From contig NZ_CP030840.1 in the NCBI RefSeq assembly GCF_003330725.1, positions 3,720,001 through 3,784,000 on the forward strand: a stretch of DNA of 64,000 bases, written 5' to 3'. Positions 1 through 9,019 of this stretch are shown here, in pieces. Within the stretch, counting starts at the first letter, position 1, and every line of letters begins with the position of its first letter. This DNA comes from Acidisarcina polymorpha. GTDB lineage: Bacteria > Acidobacteriota > Terriglobia > Terriglobales > Acidobacteriaceae. The notes under the pieces were generated by a model that was given only the letters and a program-made list of their open reading frames with translations, ran no database searches and was not told the origin of the DNA. The translations under genes and the position numbers were made by a program.

Positions 1-468
1 GATGGATGCAACACCGTAGGCCATCTCGGCCAGGGAGTGTTTGAACTTCAGCGCGTTGGCGACGATACCAGCGGGCACCAATGGGAGCGCACGCGGCGGA
101 TGGGAGTGAACACGGCTGCGTTTCGGCTGCCCCAGAATCATGTTTTCTTCACCATTGATCCGGATCTGGTTGGCATCACCGACGCCATCCCGTGGGAGTT
201 CAACCGGCAGTGGCTCGACCTGCTGGCGCGCAGCGGGGCGGCAACACTCGTCTCTCCAGGACCGCCGGCGCGCGGCGTCGAAGAGAGGGCTGCGATCCGA
301 TCCGCCTTTCAGATTGCAGCGTCAGGAGGTGTCGGCGCCAAGCCGCTCGACTGGATGAAAACGGGCACGCCGGAGGATTGGGGTTCGAGCCAGCGCGAAA
401 AATCGGACAGGGAGCGCCATTACCGCTGGAGCGATGGTGCAGGGGCGTCCCCCTTTCTGGGGCCGTAG
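1..468 (+). CDS. Glycoside-hydrolase-like protein, C-terminal part (5' end outside window)
   Basis: The frame is open from base 1 to the TAG at 466-468. The visible 155 residues include DTSGHQWERTRRMGVNT, then FRLPQNH and WEFNRQWLDLLARSG, followed by a short beta-rich tail. This pattern resembles the C-terminal part of large alpha-galactosidase-like (melibiase-type) proteins that I recall from Acidobacteria and Bacteroidetes; the catalytic domain lies outside the window. The final residues (after SDGAGASPF) meet sequence belonging to a minus-strand gene remnant at about 460-510, so the natural C-terminus may have been altered. It converges on the minus-strand isomerase-like gene. The family assignment rests on memory of similar tails, not on catalytic motifs. 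Confidence 0.55.
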   Translation, partial: DGCNTVGHLGQGVFELQRVGDDTSGHQWERTRRMGVNTAAFRLPQNHVFFTIDPDLVGITDAIPWEFNRQWLDLLARSGAATLVSPGPPARGVEERAAIRSAFQIAASGGVGAKPLDWMKTGTPEDWGSSQREKSDRERHYRWSDGAGASPFLGP

Positions 469-492
469 ATGGTGCGGTCGAAGGGAAGCTGC

Positions 493-620
493 TCATACAA
501 CTCGCTCATGAGACTCCTGACAGGCGAGCTCCACTGCGCCGTAGAGCGCCGTGTGCTTTCCGAGCGCGGCGGGCACCACGTCCACTCGCGCCTCAAACTC
601 ACTCCTGGCAATTAACAGGT
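493..620 (-). pseudogene. Relic C-terminus of a ROK-family sugar kinase
   Basis: The minus strand reads IARSEFEARVDVVPAALG, then KHTALYGAVELA, and stops at 493. VVPAALG followed by a LxGAxxLA helix is the usual ending of ROK-family glucokinases and repressors. No start, ATP-binding DxGGT motif or CXCGXXGCXE zinc motif exists here: upstream in this frame the sequence runs straight into the end of the isomerase-like gene. A further ATG at 508 overlaps this stop and reads MSELYEQLPFDRTIYG before running into the antisense of the hydrolase end, which looks like the truncated N-terminus of a next gene. I infer the remains of a sugar-catabolic operon cut by a deletion. Confidence 0.45.
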
Positions 621-623
621 GTT

Positions 624-1559
624 CTATGCCGTGGATGCGCTCTCGCCGGCGACCACGCCTCTCAGGTATTTCAGGCTCTCGGCGACGCTGACGGCCGAAG
701 GAATTTCGATCGCTTCGAATTTGATGTCCTGTTCCACAACACACCAGCCACGATAATCATTCTTTGCCAGTGTGTTGAAGAAGACAGGGAAGTCCACATC
801 TCCATGGCCGATGATTGTAAAGATTTTCCGCTCAATGGCCTGATCAAAGGTGAGTTCATCTTTGCGCGCCTGCTGCAGGATATCGAACTCCAGGTCCTTG
901 ATGTGGACATGGCGCAGAATGTGCCGGTATTTCTCTGCTTCGCGAGCCGGATCGCCACCTGCGTAGACACAGTGGCCAGTGTCAAGGCACAAGCCCACGT
1001 TCGACCCAGAGGCCGCATCAAAAAAAATCGCCGTCTCTTCCGGAGTTTCGACGTAGGTGGCAACGCGCGGATGAAAAACCAGGTCTAAGCCATAGTCGTT
1101 GACGAGCTTGGCCAACTCGGCGACGATGCTGCCGACGTGCTTCCACTGGGCAGCGGAAAGGCCTGCGCTTCCGTCGGCGGGCACACGCCCAGAGATTTTG
1201 TCTCGCGCCGGCGATTGCTCATCGGCGATGACGAGAAATGGGGCGCCCAGTGCTGACAGCAGATCGACAACCTTGCGTACGTGGTCGATCACTGTGGAAG
1301 CCGAGGCTGGATCACTAAGCCGTACCCCCGTGAAGCAACCTATCAATTGCAAGTTGCGCTGCTCTAGCTCAGGCAGCAACAATTCTTCTATTGGAAAGAA
1401 ACCGTAAGGTCCTAGTTCGATTCCCTCATATCCGGCCCACACCATCTGGTCCAACATTGTTCGATACGACTGTTCCCAGGACGGACCTGGATAATCGAGC
1501 ACGCCCCAGCTATTCGGAGCACAACCAAACTTAAAGCGAGACTCACCATTCAGTGTCAT
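624..1559 (-). CDS. Sugar phosphate isomerase/epimerase-like TIM barrel (xylose isomerase-like, IolE-type)
   Basis: This 311-residue protein belongs to the AP_endonuc_2/xylose-isomerase-like TIM-barrel superfamily (inosose dehydratases, hydroxypyruvate isomerases, sugar epimerases). The N-terminus reads FKFGCAPNSWGVLDYPGPSW, the typical first strand, followed by GYEGIELGPYGFF. The metal-site region includes LVFHPRVATYVET, CLDTGHCVYAGGD, HVHIKD and GHGDVDFPVFF, and it ends with WCVVEQD. These carry the expected Glu/Asp/His ligands for a divalent metal. I chose the ATG at 1559 rather than an upstream one because the conserved fold begins a few residues after it. The relic ROK kinase tail downstream on the same strand suggests it was part of a sugar-catabolic operon. 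The substrate cannot be read from sequence. Confidence 0.8.
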   Translation of the reverse strand: MTLNGESRFKFGCAPNSWGVLDYPGPSWEQSYRTMLDQMVWAGYEGIELGPYGFFPIEELLLPELEQRNLQLIGCFTGVRLSDPASASTVIDHVRKVVDLLSALGAPFLVIADEQSPARDKISGRVPADGSAGLSAAQWKHVGSIVAELAKLVNDYGLDLVFHPRVATYVETPEETAIFFDAASGSNVGLCLDTGHCVYAGGDPAREAEKYRHILRHVHIKDLEFDILQQARKDELTFDQAIERKIFTIIGHGDVDFPVFFNTLAKNDYRGWCVVEQDIKFEAIEIPSAVSVAESLKYLRGVVAGESASTA

Positions 1560-2108
1560 GTTTCCCCGGAATTCCAAGTGTCCTTGAAGCAAAACAAACC
1601 AGTGCTCCGTGCCAGCAAGTTAGAGAGCAAGCTTGAGAGACATCTGGCCGCAACGAGGTGTGGCGGCAGTTGTGGTTCTGGATAAAGATCTGTAGCTATG
1701 GCGACTTACTGCTGCGAACTGCGGTTGATTGAGGGCACCGAGTATTCAGCGCGTAATCGCAGGTTCAGGTTTGAGGGAGTTGCGTATTTCCAATGCCTGC
1801 CTTCATGTAGAGCTTATCTTTTCGAAGGTCTTCGACAGAGTGAGTGTGATCGGCGGATCCGTCTATTGAGACGACGGCACCAATAGTACCTGCATAACAG
1901 CTCATCTGGGCTCCCGGGATAGGAAATCGAAGTTCTCGTGCGAACTTAGCGCCTGGAGTCATACATCGGATTGCAGTTTTTCTTGATTGCAGGTTTGAAG
2001 CTAGCGTGAAGGTGGAACATCATTAGAAAAGCGGCTACTAACGGCTTATAAAATCAAGCGAAGGTACAAGTCAAGAAAAATCACGTGGGAGGCAGGGCCT
2101 TTCGGGGG
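1560..2108. other. Intergenic region, no recognisable gene
   Basis: About 550 bases lie between the isomerase-like gene and the PD-(D/E)XK-like gene. The only sizeable open frame is on the minus strand at 1765-1962 (65 codons), which matches no family I know and has no convincing ribosome-binding site. I see no strong hairpin or repeat. Confidence 0.4.
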
Positions 2109-2942
2109 CTAACTCGGCAAAATCCCGTATTTCTCCGCAAGGAAGGCTTGCTGTTTTCGCGAAAGCGCTCGTGCAATCTCCTGCCAGGTCAGGACTTTGA
2201 GCTGACTTCGGATTGCGGCGCTCGGTATCGCTCGCATGATGCGATACCATTCCTCTATCAGGTCTGGGCGCCTTTGGTCGCACAAGACACAATAGGAGCA
2301 GTTCAGTGCTACCGCCGCAAGCACGCCGCGAACGAGTTGGTACGAGGCGACCATTCCTCTCCGAACGGAGAGCGACTCGACGTCGAAGACACTTTCGAAG
2401 TCCCGGTATCGCTGCAGCAACGGTAGTTGCGCGCTCTGAAAATCGGCTTCGATCAACTTCGCTTCGATGAGCACATCTCCAATTCGCAGATCGATCTCGG
2501 TGCGGTCGATGCCGTTTCTATTGAGTGGCGTATAAGGGCGGAAGCCGAACTCCATGATCGCACGCCGATCAACACCCAGAATGGAGCGAACCGAGTTGCG
2601 GGCCAATACACCTGGATAGCAAAACACGTTCATCAGCAATGCGTCGGAGCTGTTGCAACAATCCAACTCCGCGCGGCGCCGCTCCATCTGCCGAGGCACA
2701 AACCTTGATCCCGTATACACTTTGTCGAGCCTCTTCCTCCACGCCGGTGTCGCGCAGATTCTCCGATAGGACTCGCGGAGGAAGTTCCCGTGGCAGTCGT
2801 TTTCACCCTCGTTATAAATCACGCTGGGAATTTCCCCATACGTCAGCTCGCTGGCATGCTCCTTTGCTCTCAGGAGGTTTCTTGCGCTCAGCTCGCGACG
2901 GAGACGAGCCGAGCTGCAAACGAAGTTGAAGTCATTGCTCAT
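2109..2942 (-). CDS. Hypothetical protein with PD-(D/E)XK nuclease-like core
   Basis: This protein of 277 residues has no signal peptide or membrane segment. The centre (about residues 150-170) reads RTEIDLRIGDVLIEAKL: an acidic residue in a strand, then a glycine-containing turn, then E-A-K, which is the arrangement of a PD-(D/E)XK nuclease active site. A conserved-looking C-terminal half follows, with a cysteine pair (SYCVLC). I recall similar standalone proteins annotated as PGN_0703-type putative restriction endonucleases, but no methyltransferase or other restriction partner lies nearby. I prefer the ATG at 2942; an upstream in-frame start at 3017 would add 25 residues with no extra motif. 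Function unknown; nuclease activity is inferred from the motif only. Confidence 0.6.
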   Translation of the reverse strand: MSNDFNFVCSSARLRRELSARNLLRAKEHASELTYGEIPSVIYNEGENDCHGNFLRESYRRICATPAWRKRLDKVYTGSRFVPRQMERRRAELDCCNSSDALLMNVFCYPGVLARNSVRSILGVDRRAIMEFGFRPYTPLNRNGIDRTEIDLRIGDVLIEAKLIEADFQSAQLPLLQRYRDFESVFDVESLSVRRGMVASYQLVRGVLAAVALNCSYCVLCDQRRPDLIEEWYRIMRAIPSAAIRSQLKVLTWQEIARALSRKQQAFLAEKYGILPS

Positions 2943-3392
2943 CAGTCTTTGTGGCAGCACTGCTGCGGCACGATTTGCCAGCCTGGGCCATGCTCGCTGG
3001 GCACAAACCCACACCAAGTTTAGGCGAAGATTCGGCGAATATCAAGCATTTGTCTGGTTTGCTGGCGAGCTCTACTATGGCGCCGATGTTCAAGGCGCGC
3101 GATGGATCGCCAATGCAAGTGGTCTGCCGTCTGTATACAGGTGGGTCCAGCATATTGTGTGCGGGCGACGGTGACAAATTCAGCCAACGGGGCTTTTGCT
3201 TGCGATTGTTCCTCGGTGAGCCTCCCTATGGGAGCCGGAGACGCACGAGTCCGGGGGAGAAATAGTTTGCCTTGGCATCGCGCCTGCGACTTACCATTGT
3301 CAGTGCGCCGTGCGCCCTCGCTACCGGAAACGGACGTAGCCGTCGTGTGTGTCGATCTGCACTGCTTCGTTTGTACTGGGTGGGGAGCAAGA
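2943..3392. other. Intergenic region between divergent genes
   Basis: About 450 bases separate the nuclease-like gene from the next plus-strand gene. Open frames run through it in several directions, but none has a recognisable product. Promoters for both flanking genes are expected here; none is clear by eye. Confidence 0.35.
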
Positions 3393-3707
3393 ATGGAGGA
3401 GGAAATGAATTCGGGGCACTTTAAAATGTCGTTAACGGGAGAAGCGCCAGACAGCGATCTACCGGCTCCGATTGAAGCTTTGTGGTGGGATGCGAAGGGC
3501 GACTGGGTTCGCGCCCATGCTCTGGTTGATGAACTCGAAACTACGGATGGCATGGCCGTCCACGCCTATCTGCACCGCAAGGAAGGCTCAGACTGGAACG
3601 CAAATTATTGGTATCAACGCGCAGGACGCACCTTTCACCGGCCGTCGCTTGCTGCTGAATGGGAGGCGTTGGTAGACGGGCTGCTGGCTGGCTCGGAGCG
3701 CTCGTGA
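3393..3707 (+). CDS. Small conserved-looking hypothetical protein
   Basis: A soluble acidic protein of about 104 residues. The segment ALWWDAKGDWVRAHALVDE followed by GMAVHAYLHRKEGSDWNANYWYQRAG is rich in Trp and His and looks like one compact domain. I recall small bacterial hypotheticals with the same WW..KGDW..AH and HR.EGD..NA.YWY.RAG pattern, of unknown function. The start is uncertain: ATG at 3393 or 3405, with a GGAGGAGG stretch lying between them and so too close for the second. No signal peptide. It sits upstream of the efflux operon, with its stop 110 bases before the likely mdtP-like start. Confidence 0.6.
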   Translation: MEEEMNSGHFKMSLTGEAPDSDLPAPIEALWWDAKGDWVRAHALVDELETTDGMAVHAYLHRKEGSDWNANYWYQRAGRTFHRPSLAAEWEALVDGLLAGSERS

Positions 3708-3817
3708 TTCGGATTTCCCGGACACGCCATTGCCTCCTAGGAGGGCGCGCATTCCGGAATGTTATGATCCGTCTACGTTGCTATGTTTGGCCGCAGGAAC
3801 GGCGTAATGGCCTCAAA

Positions 3818-5245
3818 ATGATTCGACGTCGAGCAGAGAGATGTGCCCTCCTTCCCATCCTGCTGGCGACGGGACTGGCCTGCGCACAGACGGCGCCATT
3901 GTCCCCGGAGCGGCCTTGGGATGTTGCTCCAGGGCAGGTCCTTGCCGCCCCGCCCCGAACCCCTCCCGCTTTGATTCCGGATCCGTCCAAAACCTACTCA
4001 TTATCAGAGCTCGTTGACTTTGCTGAGCACAATAATCCCGAGACCCGGGTGGCCTGGGAGAACGCTAAGGCGCGTGCCGCCGATCTGGGTATCTCGAAGG
4101 CGAGTCTTTACCCCACTATCGCCGCGGTTGCGCTTGCTGAGACCAATAGGACTGACATCTTTTTTTCTCCCGATTTCATTCGTCAAACGACGGGCACTTT
4201 CGCTCCGGGAATCACTCTCAACTACATCATCTTCGATTTTGGCCGCCGGTTGCAGGACGTAGCGATCAGCCGCAGCGGTCTTCTCTCAGCAAATTTTCTA
4301 TTCAATGATACCCACCGCAGGATCATCTTCGACGTAATGCAAGCGTACTATCGATTGCTCAACGGTAAAGGCCAGGAGGACGCGGCAGAGGCGAATCTCA
4401 ACAATGCCCAGACCGTCGAGCGGGCAGCTGAGGCAAGACTTGAACAAGGGCTGGCGACGCTACCCGATGTTCTCGAAGCGCGCAGCGCCGCCGCACAGGC
4501 GGACTACGATCTGCAGGCGGCGATTGGCGCGACCGAGATAGCGCATGGGGACTTGGCGACCTCGCTTGGCATCTCTCCGACCGCACAGTTCAAGGTCGAG
4601 AGCATTCGGGATCTGCCGATACCGACCGAGCTTCCCGACACCGTAGAGGCTTCGATCGATCGCGCGCTCGCGCAGCGGCCGGATCTGTTGCAGCGGGTAG
4701 CCGACCTTCGGGCTGCCGGTTCGGAGATCAGGGCTGCCCGTACTGCCTATCTGCCCACCTTGAGCTTCGATGGCAATGGCGGGATTGCAAGGTCCTATGC
4801 TCAGCAATTGCAGCAAGCGGGCCTCTATTCGCCAAATCAGGAGTATTGGGATGCAAGGCTTTCCTTGAGCTGGAACGTCTTTGATGGCTTTGCCCGCGAG
4901 AACAGGCTAGCGCGCGCGAAGGCCGACCAGAAGCAAGCGAGCGCGGAGCTCAATGCAATGCGTGATCAGGTTGAGAATCAGGTTTGGTCCGCCTACTCCA
5001 CCGCTAAGACGGCGCTCCGGCAGCAGCGGGCGGCTGCCGCACTACTGGCTGCTGCGAGCGAATCCTACGATGCCGCATTACAGTCGTACAACTTCGGAGT
5101 GCGCAGCCAGATCGACGTGGTTTCCGCGCAGCGCGCACTGGCTTCGGCGCGAACTGCCGATGTGAGCGCGCGCACACAATTGTTGACCGGAGTGGCGGCG
5201 CTAGCTTTTCAAACGAGCGATTTACTTCATGCAAAAAGGCCATAA
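3818..5245 (+). CDS. mdtP: TolC-like outer membrane efflux protein, MdtP-type
   Basis: This is the outer membrane channel of a tripartite drug efflux pump. The 475-residue protein has an N-terminal signal sequence (ALLPILLATGLACAQ) and two long alpha-helical halves typical of the outer membrane efflux (OEP) family: residues about 60-270, starting YSLSELVDFAEHNNPETRVAWENA, and about 290-470, containing LLQRVADLRAAGSEIRAARTAYLPTLSF and LSWNVFDGFARENRLARAKA. The ATG at 3818 precedes the signal peptide directly; an upstream in-frame start at 3659 would put about 53 unlikely residues ahead of it. It is first of four adjacent genes in the order outer-membrane protein, YtcA, HlyD-like, FUSC-like, which has the same members as E. 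coli ytcA-mdtNOP with mdtP moved to the front. Confidence 0.85.
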   Translation: MIRRRAERCALLPILLATGLACAQTAPLSPERPWDVAPGQVLAAPPRTPPALIPDPSKTYSLSELVDFAEHNNPETRVAWENAKARAADLGISKASLYPTIAAVALAETNRTDIFFSPDFIRQTTGTFAPGITLNYIIFDFGRRLQDVAISRSGLLSANFLFNDTHRRIIFDVMQAYYRLLNGKGQEDAAEANLNNAQTVERAAEARLEQGLATLPDVLEARSAAAQADYDLQAAIGATEIAHGDLATSLGISPTAQFKVESIRDLPIPTELPDTVEASIDRALAQRPDLLQRVADLRAAGSEIRAARTAYLPTLSFDGNGGIARSYAQQLQQAGLYSPNQEYWDARLSLSWNVFDGFARENRLARAKADQKQASAELNAMRDQVENQVWSAYSTAKTALRQQRAAAALLAAASESYDAALQSYNFGVRSQIDVVSAQRALASARTADVSARTQLLTGVAALAFQTSDLLHAKRP

Positions 5246-5246
5246 C

Positions 5247-5546
5247 ATGACAGAAAATCGGGCGCTAAGTCAGCATGCGCGGACGGCGCGCAGGGCCGCC
5301 ATCGGACCGCTGTCCGTGGTGATGTTGATCCTCTGCGGCTGCTCTCGGGCGCCTTCTTTCAATATCCTTGGATCTTTCTTTCCTGCCTGGATCGTGTGCG
5401 GTCTGGCCGGTATTCTGCTCACGGTCGCGGTTCGTTGGCTGTTTGTGCGTTTCAAGTTCGAACAGGATCTATCGCCGCTGATCGTTGTCTATCCGTGCCT
5501 GGCAGCATTTTTCACATTTACCCTCTGGCTGTTGTTCTTCAGCTGA
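5247..5546 (+). CDS. ytcA: YtcA-like small inner-membrane lipoprotein
   Basis: A 99-residue protein with a basic N-terminus, a hydrophobic stretch ending in LILCGCSRAPSF (a lipobox-like LCGC), and two further membrane segments at about residues 45-65 and 78-98. The FNILGSFFPAW and RFKFEQDLSPLIVVYPCLAAFFTF segments match the YtcA family, which in enterobacteria is encoded with mdtNOP. The start codon lies one base after the mdtP-like stop, so the two are probably translationally coupled. Role in the pump unknown. Confidence 0.8.
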   Translation: MTENRALSQHARTARRAAIGPLSVVMLILCGCSRAPSFNILGSFFPAWIVCGLAGILLTVAVRWLFVRFKFEQDLSPLIVVYPCLAAFFTFTLWLLFFS

Positions 5547-5564
5547 GAACGGAGAGGAGGTACG

Positions 5565-6794
5565 ATGCCCGAAGTCGAAGTTGCCGCCAAGCGTCCCCGC
5601 CTGGGCAGGATCGTCAGCTTATCGATCATTGCTGCCGCGTTGGTTACGGGGCTGCTCGTGATCGGCGAAACAAACCGAAATCCGCGTACCGACGATGCAG
5701 AGGTCTTTGCCAACTTCATCGGCATTGCTCCGCAGGTCGACGGACCAATCCAGCAACTCGCCGTTCGCGACAACGCCTTCATCAAGCAAGGGGAGCTCCT
5801 CTTCGAGATAGATTCGCGGCCATACGAATATGCGCTGCAGCGAGCCAAGTCCGACTTCAATGTGCTGGAAGGACAGATCGTCGATCAACGTAGAACGATT
5901 GCTTCGCAGGTGAGCGCGGTTGGAGCAGCCGAGGCCAACACGATGAGCGCCGCGGCCAACATCGATCGCGCGGCAGCAGCGGTCAACGAAGCCAAAGCGA
6001 ACGTCGCGAATGCGAAGGCCGGGCTCGACAGCGCGAGTGCCGAGTTACTCTACACCACCAACAACTTTCACCGGATTGAGCCGTTGCTGGCGAAGCAGTT
6101 CGTCACCGTAGATCAGGTGGATCAGGCCCGGACGGCAGTGACCGCCCGCGAACAAGCGGTGCATCAACAACGTTCTCAGGTCGTCCTGGCCGAAGCTCAG
6201 GTGCAATCGGCGGAGGCCCAATACGAGCAGGCAAGGGCAGCGGCGCAACAAAGCCACGCCCAACTCAACCAATCTCAACACAGCGTACTCACCATCGATC
6301 CGCTCACCGCTCAGCGCGAGGGGCGCGCTTCGGCGATTCGCACGGCAGCGTATAACCTCAACAACTGCAAGGTCTACGCGCCCTTTGATGCGCGGGTCAC
6401 GAATCTCACCATCTCGCAAGGCGCCTACGCTCACACCGGTCAGCAGGTATTTACCCTGATCGACACCCGGACATGGTGGGCGGTAGCGAATTTCCGCGAA
6501 ACGCAGATCCGTCATATCGTTCCCGGAATGCACGCCGACGTCTACATCCTTTCGCGGCCGACGATCAAGTATGACGGAGTGGTCGACAGCGTTGGCTTTG
6601 GCGTCCAGCCTGATACGACGCTGGTCGGCACATTCTCGTCAAATGGATTGCCCGATGTCCAGCGTTCGCTGAACTGGGTCCACCTGGCCACTCGCTATCC
6701 GGTCCGCGTGCGCATCAACGCGCCTGAGTCTGAGCCTTTTCGCGTCAGCGAGTCTGCCGTCGTGATCATTCGCGGAGACGGGAAGACGAGGTAG
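5565..6794 (+). CDS. mdtN: HlyD/EmrA-family membrane fusion protein, MdtN-type
   Basis: This is the periplasmic adaptor linking the inner membrane component to the outer membrane channel. It has 409 residues with one N-terminal membrane anchor (about 17-37, IVSLSIIAAALVTGLLVIG). A barrel-sandwich half follows (RTDDAEVFANFIGIAPQVDG, residues about 43-62), then a long alanine/glutamine-rich coiled coil (about 100-240), the returning lipoyl half (YNLNNCKVYAPFDARVTNL) and a beta-barrel (GQQVFTLIDTRTWWAVANF). This is the classical EmrA/HlyD domain order. A strong ribosome-binding site (GGAGAGGAGG) precedes the ATG. The gene ends two bases before the FUSC-like gene. Confidence 0.9.
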   Translation: MPEVEVAAKRPRLGRIVSLSIIAAALVTGLLVIGETNRNPRTDDAEVFANFIGIAPQVDGPIQQLAVRDNAFIKQGELLFEIDSRPYEYALQRAKSDFNVLEGQIVDQRRTIASQVSAVGAAEANTMSAAANIDRAAAAVNEAKANVANAKAGLDSASAELLYTTNNFHRIEPLLAKQFVTVDQVDQARTAVTAREQAVHQQRSQVVLAEAQVQSAEAQYEQARAAAQQSHAQLNQSQHSVLTIDPLTAQREGRASAIRTAAYNLNNCKVYAPFDARVTNLTISQGAYAHTGQQVFTLIDTRTWWAVANFRETQIRHIVPGMHADVYILSRPTIKYDGVVDSVGFGVQPDTTLVGTFSSNGLPDVQRSLNWVHLATRYPVRVRINAPESEPFRVSESAVVIIRGDGKTR

Positions 6795-6796
6795 CG

Positions 6797-9004
6797 ATGC
6801 GTAGCGGGGGGAAAGCTCTACCGGTTGCGCCTCAGCCGGCCACGATCGATCAGATAGGAAAGTGGTTTAAGAACTTTCTGGAGAAGGAGTTGTCCCCCTA
6901 TCCAGGCAGGGGGTGGGTGGTCGCGCGGGTCACCATATCCGCCACGATCGTAATGCTGCTGGTGATGACGTTTCGTTTGCCGAGCGGTTTTCTGGGCGCA
7001 ATCTTCACTCTGTTCTTGAGCCGGGAGAATCTTGCAGCGACTTTTCGGTCGGGTTTTCGGACAGTCATCGCTTTCCTGCTGGCCACGGCGTATACGGCGG
7101 TCAGCGTAGTCATGTTCATCGACGATCCGCTGACTCATTTTCTTTGGGTCGCCGTCAGCCTCTTTCTTTCCTTCTATCTCATCCACATCTTCTCCGACTA
7201 TGGCACAGCGGCGGCATTTGGATTCATGATCGCGGGCGCAATTCCGTTATGGGATGAGACCACCATCAATGTGAACGAGCGGTTTGAGAACACGCTGTGG
7301 CTCTGCTTTGTGGTCGCTATTGGAGTGGTCGTTACGATCGTCGTCGAATACGTCTTTCGGAGCATTCACCCCACTACTGATCTCACCGAAGGCATCGAAG
7401 CGCGATTGCAGACCGTGGAAGACGTTCTGAGGAGCGCGGGTGAAGGGCGGCCCCTCCCGGATGAGTCGGAGAAGCGGCTTTCACTCTATACGACTGTGGG
7501 CATATCCCGGCTTCGAAGGCTGATGTACCGGTCCGACTATGGCGCGCACTTCAAGGCGCAGATGACCGCTGCCATTGCTCTGCTGGGCCGGCTCGTCGAT
7601 ATCGCCGGCAGCTTCCAACTGGCACTCCACGAACGGACGAGTCCAGTCGAGCCCTCCGACGGCCAGCGCTGCTTACGGTTGGCCGAGGTGTTGGCCGGGT
7701 TCCGTGAAGACCTGGTTCGTAGGCAACTTCCCCGCGATAGCCAGCTGCCGGCCGAAGAAGAACCCTCCAACATTCCTTTCCTGGCGACGATGGAAGCTAC
7801 GGCGGCGCTGATCCCTAAGGCTTATTCGGGTTCCGTATCCATGCAGGAGTTCGTGGTCGCGCCGCTCGATGAGGAGGGCCCCACACGGCTGTTCCTTGCC
7901 GATGCCTTTTCGAATCCAGCGCATGCACAATTTGCGTTGCGCGGTACGCTCGCGGCGACGGCCTGCTATGTCACCTACACGGCGATTGCGTGGCCGGGCT
8001 TAAGCACCTCGGTCGCGACGTGCTTTATTACTGCCCTTTCGACGATCGGCTCCTCGCGTCAGAAGCAGATTTTGCGGCTGGGGGGCGCCTTCCTGGGCGG
8101 ATTTGTTTTCGGCATGGGCGCCCAGGTACTCATCCTGCCTTATCTGAATTCCATTGCAGGATTCACCCTGCTGTTTGCCACTGTGACTGCAATCTCGGCA
8201 TGGATTTCGACTGCGTCCGCCAGGCTCTCCTACCTCGGTGTCCAGGTCGCGCTGGCCTTCTACCTGATCAACTTGCAGGAGTTTACGATCCAGATCTCTC
8301 TAGCCATAGCCCGCGACCGGGTCTTCGGAGTGCTACTCGGACTGATCTCTATGTGGCTGCTCTACGATCGTCTATGGGTGAGGAACGCCCTGGATGAAAT
8401 GCAAACCGTCTTCGCGCGCAATCTGGAACTCTTCGCGCAAGTGGCGGAACAGCTGATCGAAAGCGACCAGGTCAAGGCGATCCTGAAGATCCGTCAGCTT
8501 CGCGATCAGATCAACGCCGGTTTTCAGGCAGTTACCGCGCAGTCCGATGCAGTGCTGTTTGAATTTGGCCCCAGCCGCGAGCGCAAGATGCAAATTCGCG
8601 AAGATGTGCGGCGTTGGCAACCGACCATCCGGACTTTGTTGCAAGTGCAAATTGCGGCGGCCCAATATCGTACGCAACGGCCGCTGGTGGCGTTGCCCGA
8701 GGCGATCGCCGGGGCTCTGGTCGCTTTTCAGAAGGATGTCGCTCGCATGATGCGGATCATGGCAAACGAAGTGAGCGAAAAGCCAGCCGAACCGGCGCCC
8801 GAAATTCAAGCCTCCGCCGCCCGGGTGCAGGAGGAGATCCGCAGATATTATGAAGGATCTGGGGAGGAAATCTCCCCAGAGGCGTCGGACGTGATCCGCC
8901 TGATCCAGACTTTGGCCGCAATTCTTTCGCCACTGTACCAAGACATCCATGCAACTTTTGCCGTTCCTCGAGAGGCCGGCAATGCTCTACCTCAGACAAC
9001 TTGA
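6797..9004 (+). CDS. mdtO: FUSC-family (aromatic acid/MdtO-like) inner membrane efflux protein
   Basis: The inner membrane component of the pump, 735 residues. It has the duplicated layout of fusaric-acid-resistance/ArAE proteins: an N-terminal group of membrane helices (about residues 40-195, including MLLVMTFRLPSGFLGAIFT), a cytosolic helical region (about 200-370), a second membrane group (about 380-535, with VATCFITALSTIGSSRQKQILRLGG as the family signature) and a C-terminal helical domain. Its genomic partners (YtcA, HlyD-like, OEP) make MdtO the best call; E. coli MdtNOP has been linked to resistance to sulfa drugs, puromycin and acriflavine. It has no proton-antiporter or ATPase domain, as is normal for this family. 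The substrate here is unknown. Confidence 0.85.
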   Translation: MRSGGKALPVAPQPATIDQIGKWFKNFLEKELSPYPGRGWVVARVTISATIVMLLVMTFRLPSGFLGAIFTLFLSRENLAATFRSGFRTVIAFLLATAYTAVSVVMFIDDPLTHFLWVAVSLFLSFYLIHIFSDYGTAAAFGFMIAGAIPLWDETTINVNERFENTLWLCFVVAIGVVVTIVVEYVFRSIHPTTDLTEGIEARLQTVEDVLRSAGEGRPLPDESEKRLSLYTTVGISRLRRLMYRSDYGAHFKAQMTAAIALLGRLVDIAGSFQLALHERTSPVEPSDGQRCLRLAEVLAGFREDLVRRQLPRDSQLPAEEEPSNIPFLATMEATAALIPKAYSGSVSMQEFVVAPLDEEGPTRLFLADAFSNPAHAQFALRGTLAATACYVTYTAIAWPGLSTSVATCFITALSTIGSSRQKQILRLGGAFLGGFVFGMGAQVLILPYLNSIAGFTLLFATVTAISAWISTASARLSYLGVQVALAFYLINLQEFTIQISLAIARDRVFGVLLGLISMWLLYDRLWVRNALDEMQTVFARNLELFAQVAEQLIESDQVKAILKIRQLRDQINAGFQAVTAQSDAVLFEFGPSRERKMQIREDVRRWQPTIRTLLQVQIAAAQYRTQRPLVALPEAIAGALVAFQKDVARMMRIMANEVSEKPAEPAPEIQASAARVQEEIRRYYEGSGEEISPEASDVIRLIQTLAAILSPLYQDIHATFAVPREAGNALPQTT

Positions 9005-9019
9005 AGAGGGGATGTTCGC

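Noticed and set aside
2085-2426. Plus-strand open frame overlapping the nuclease-like gene
   Set aside because: Antisense to the minus-strand gene with no domain; a typical GC-rich shadow frame.
5396-5893. 165-residue plus-strand frame across ytcA and mdtN
   Set aside because: Out of frame with both real genes, Arg/Ser-rich composition typical of shadow translation.
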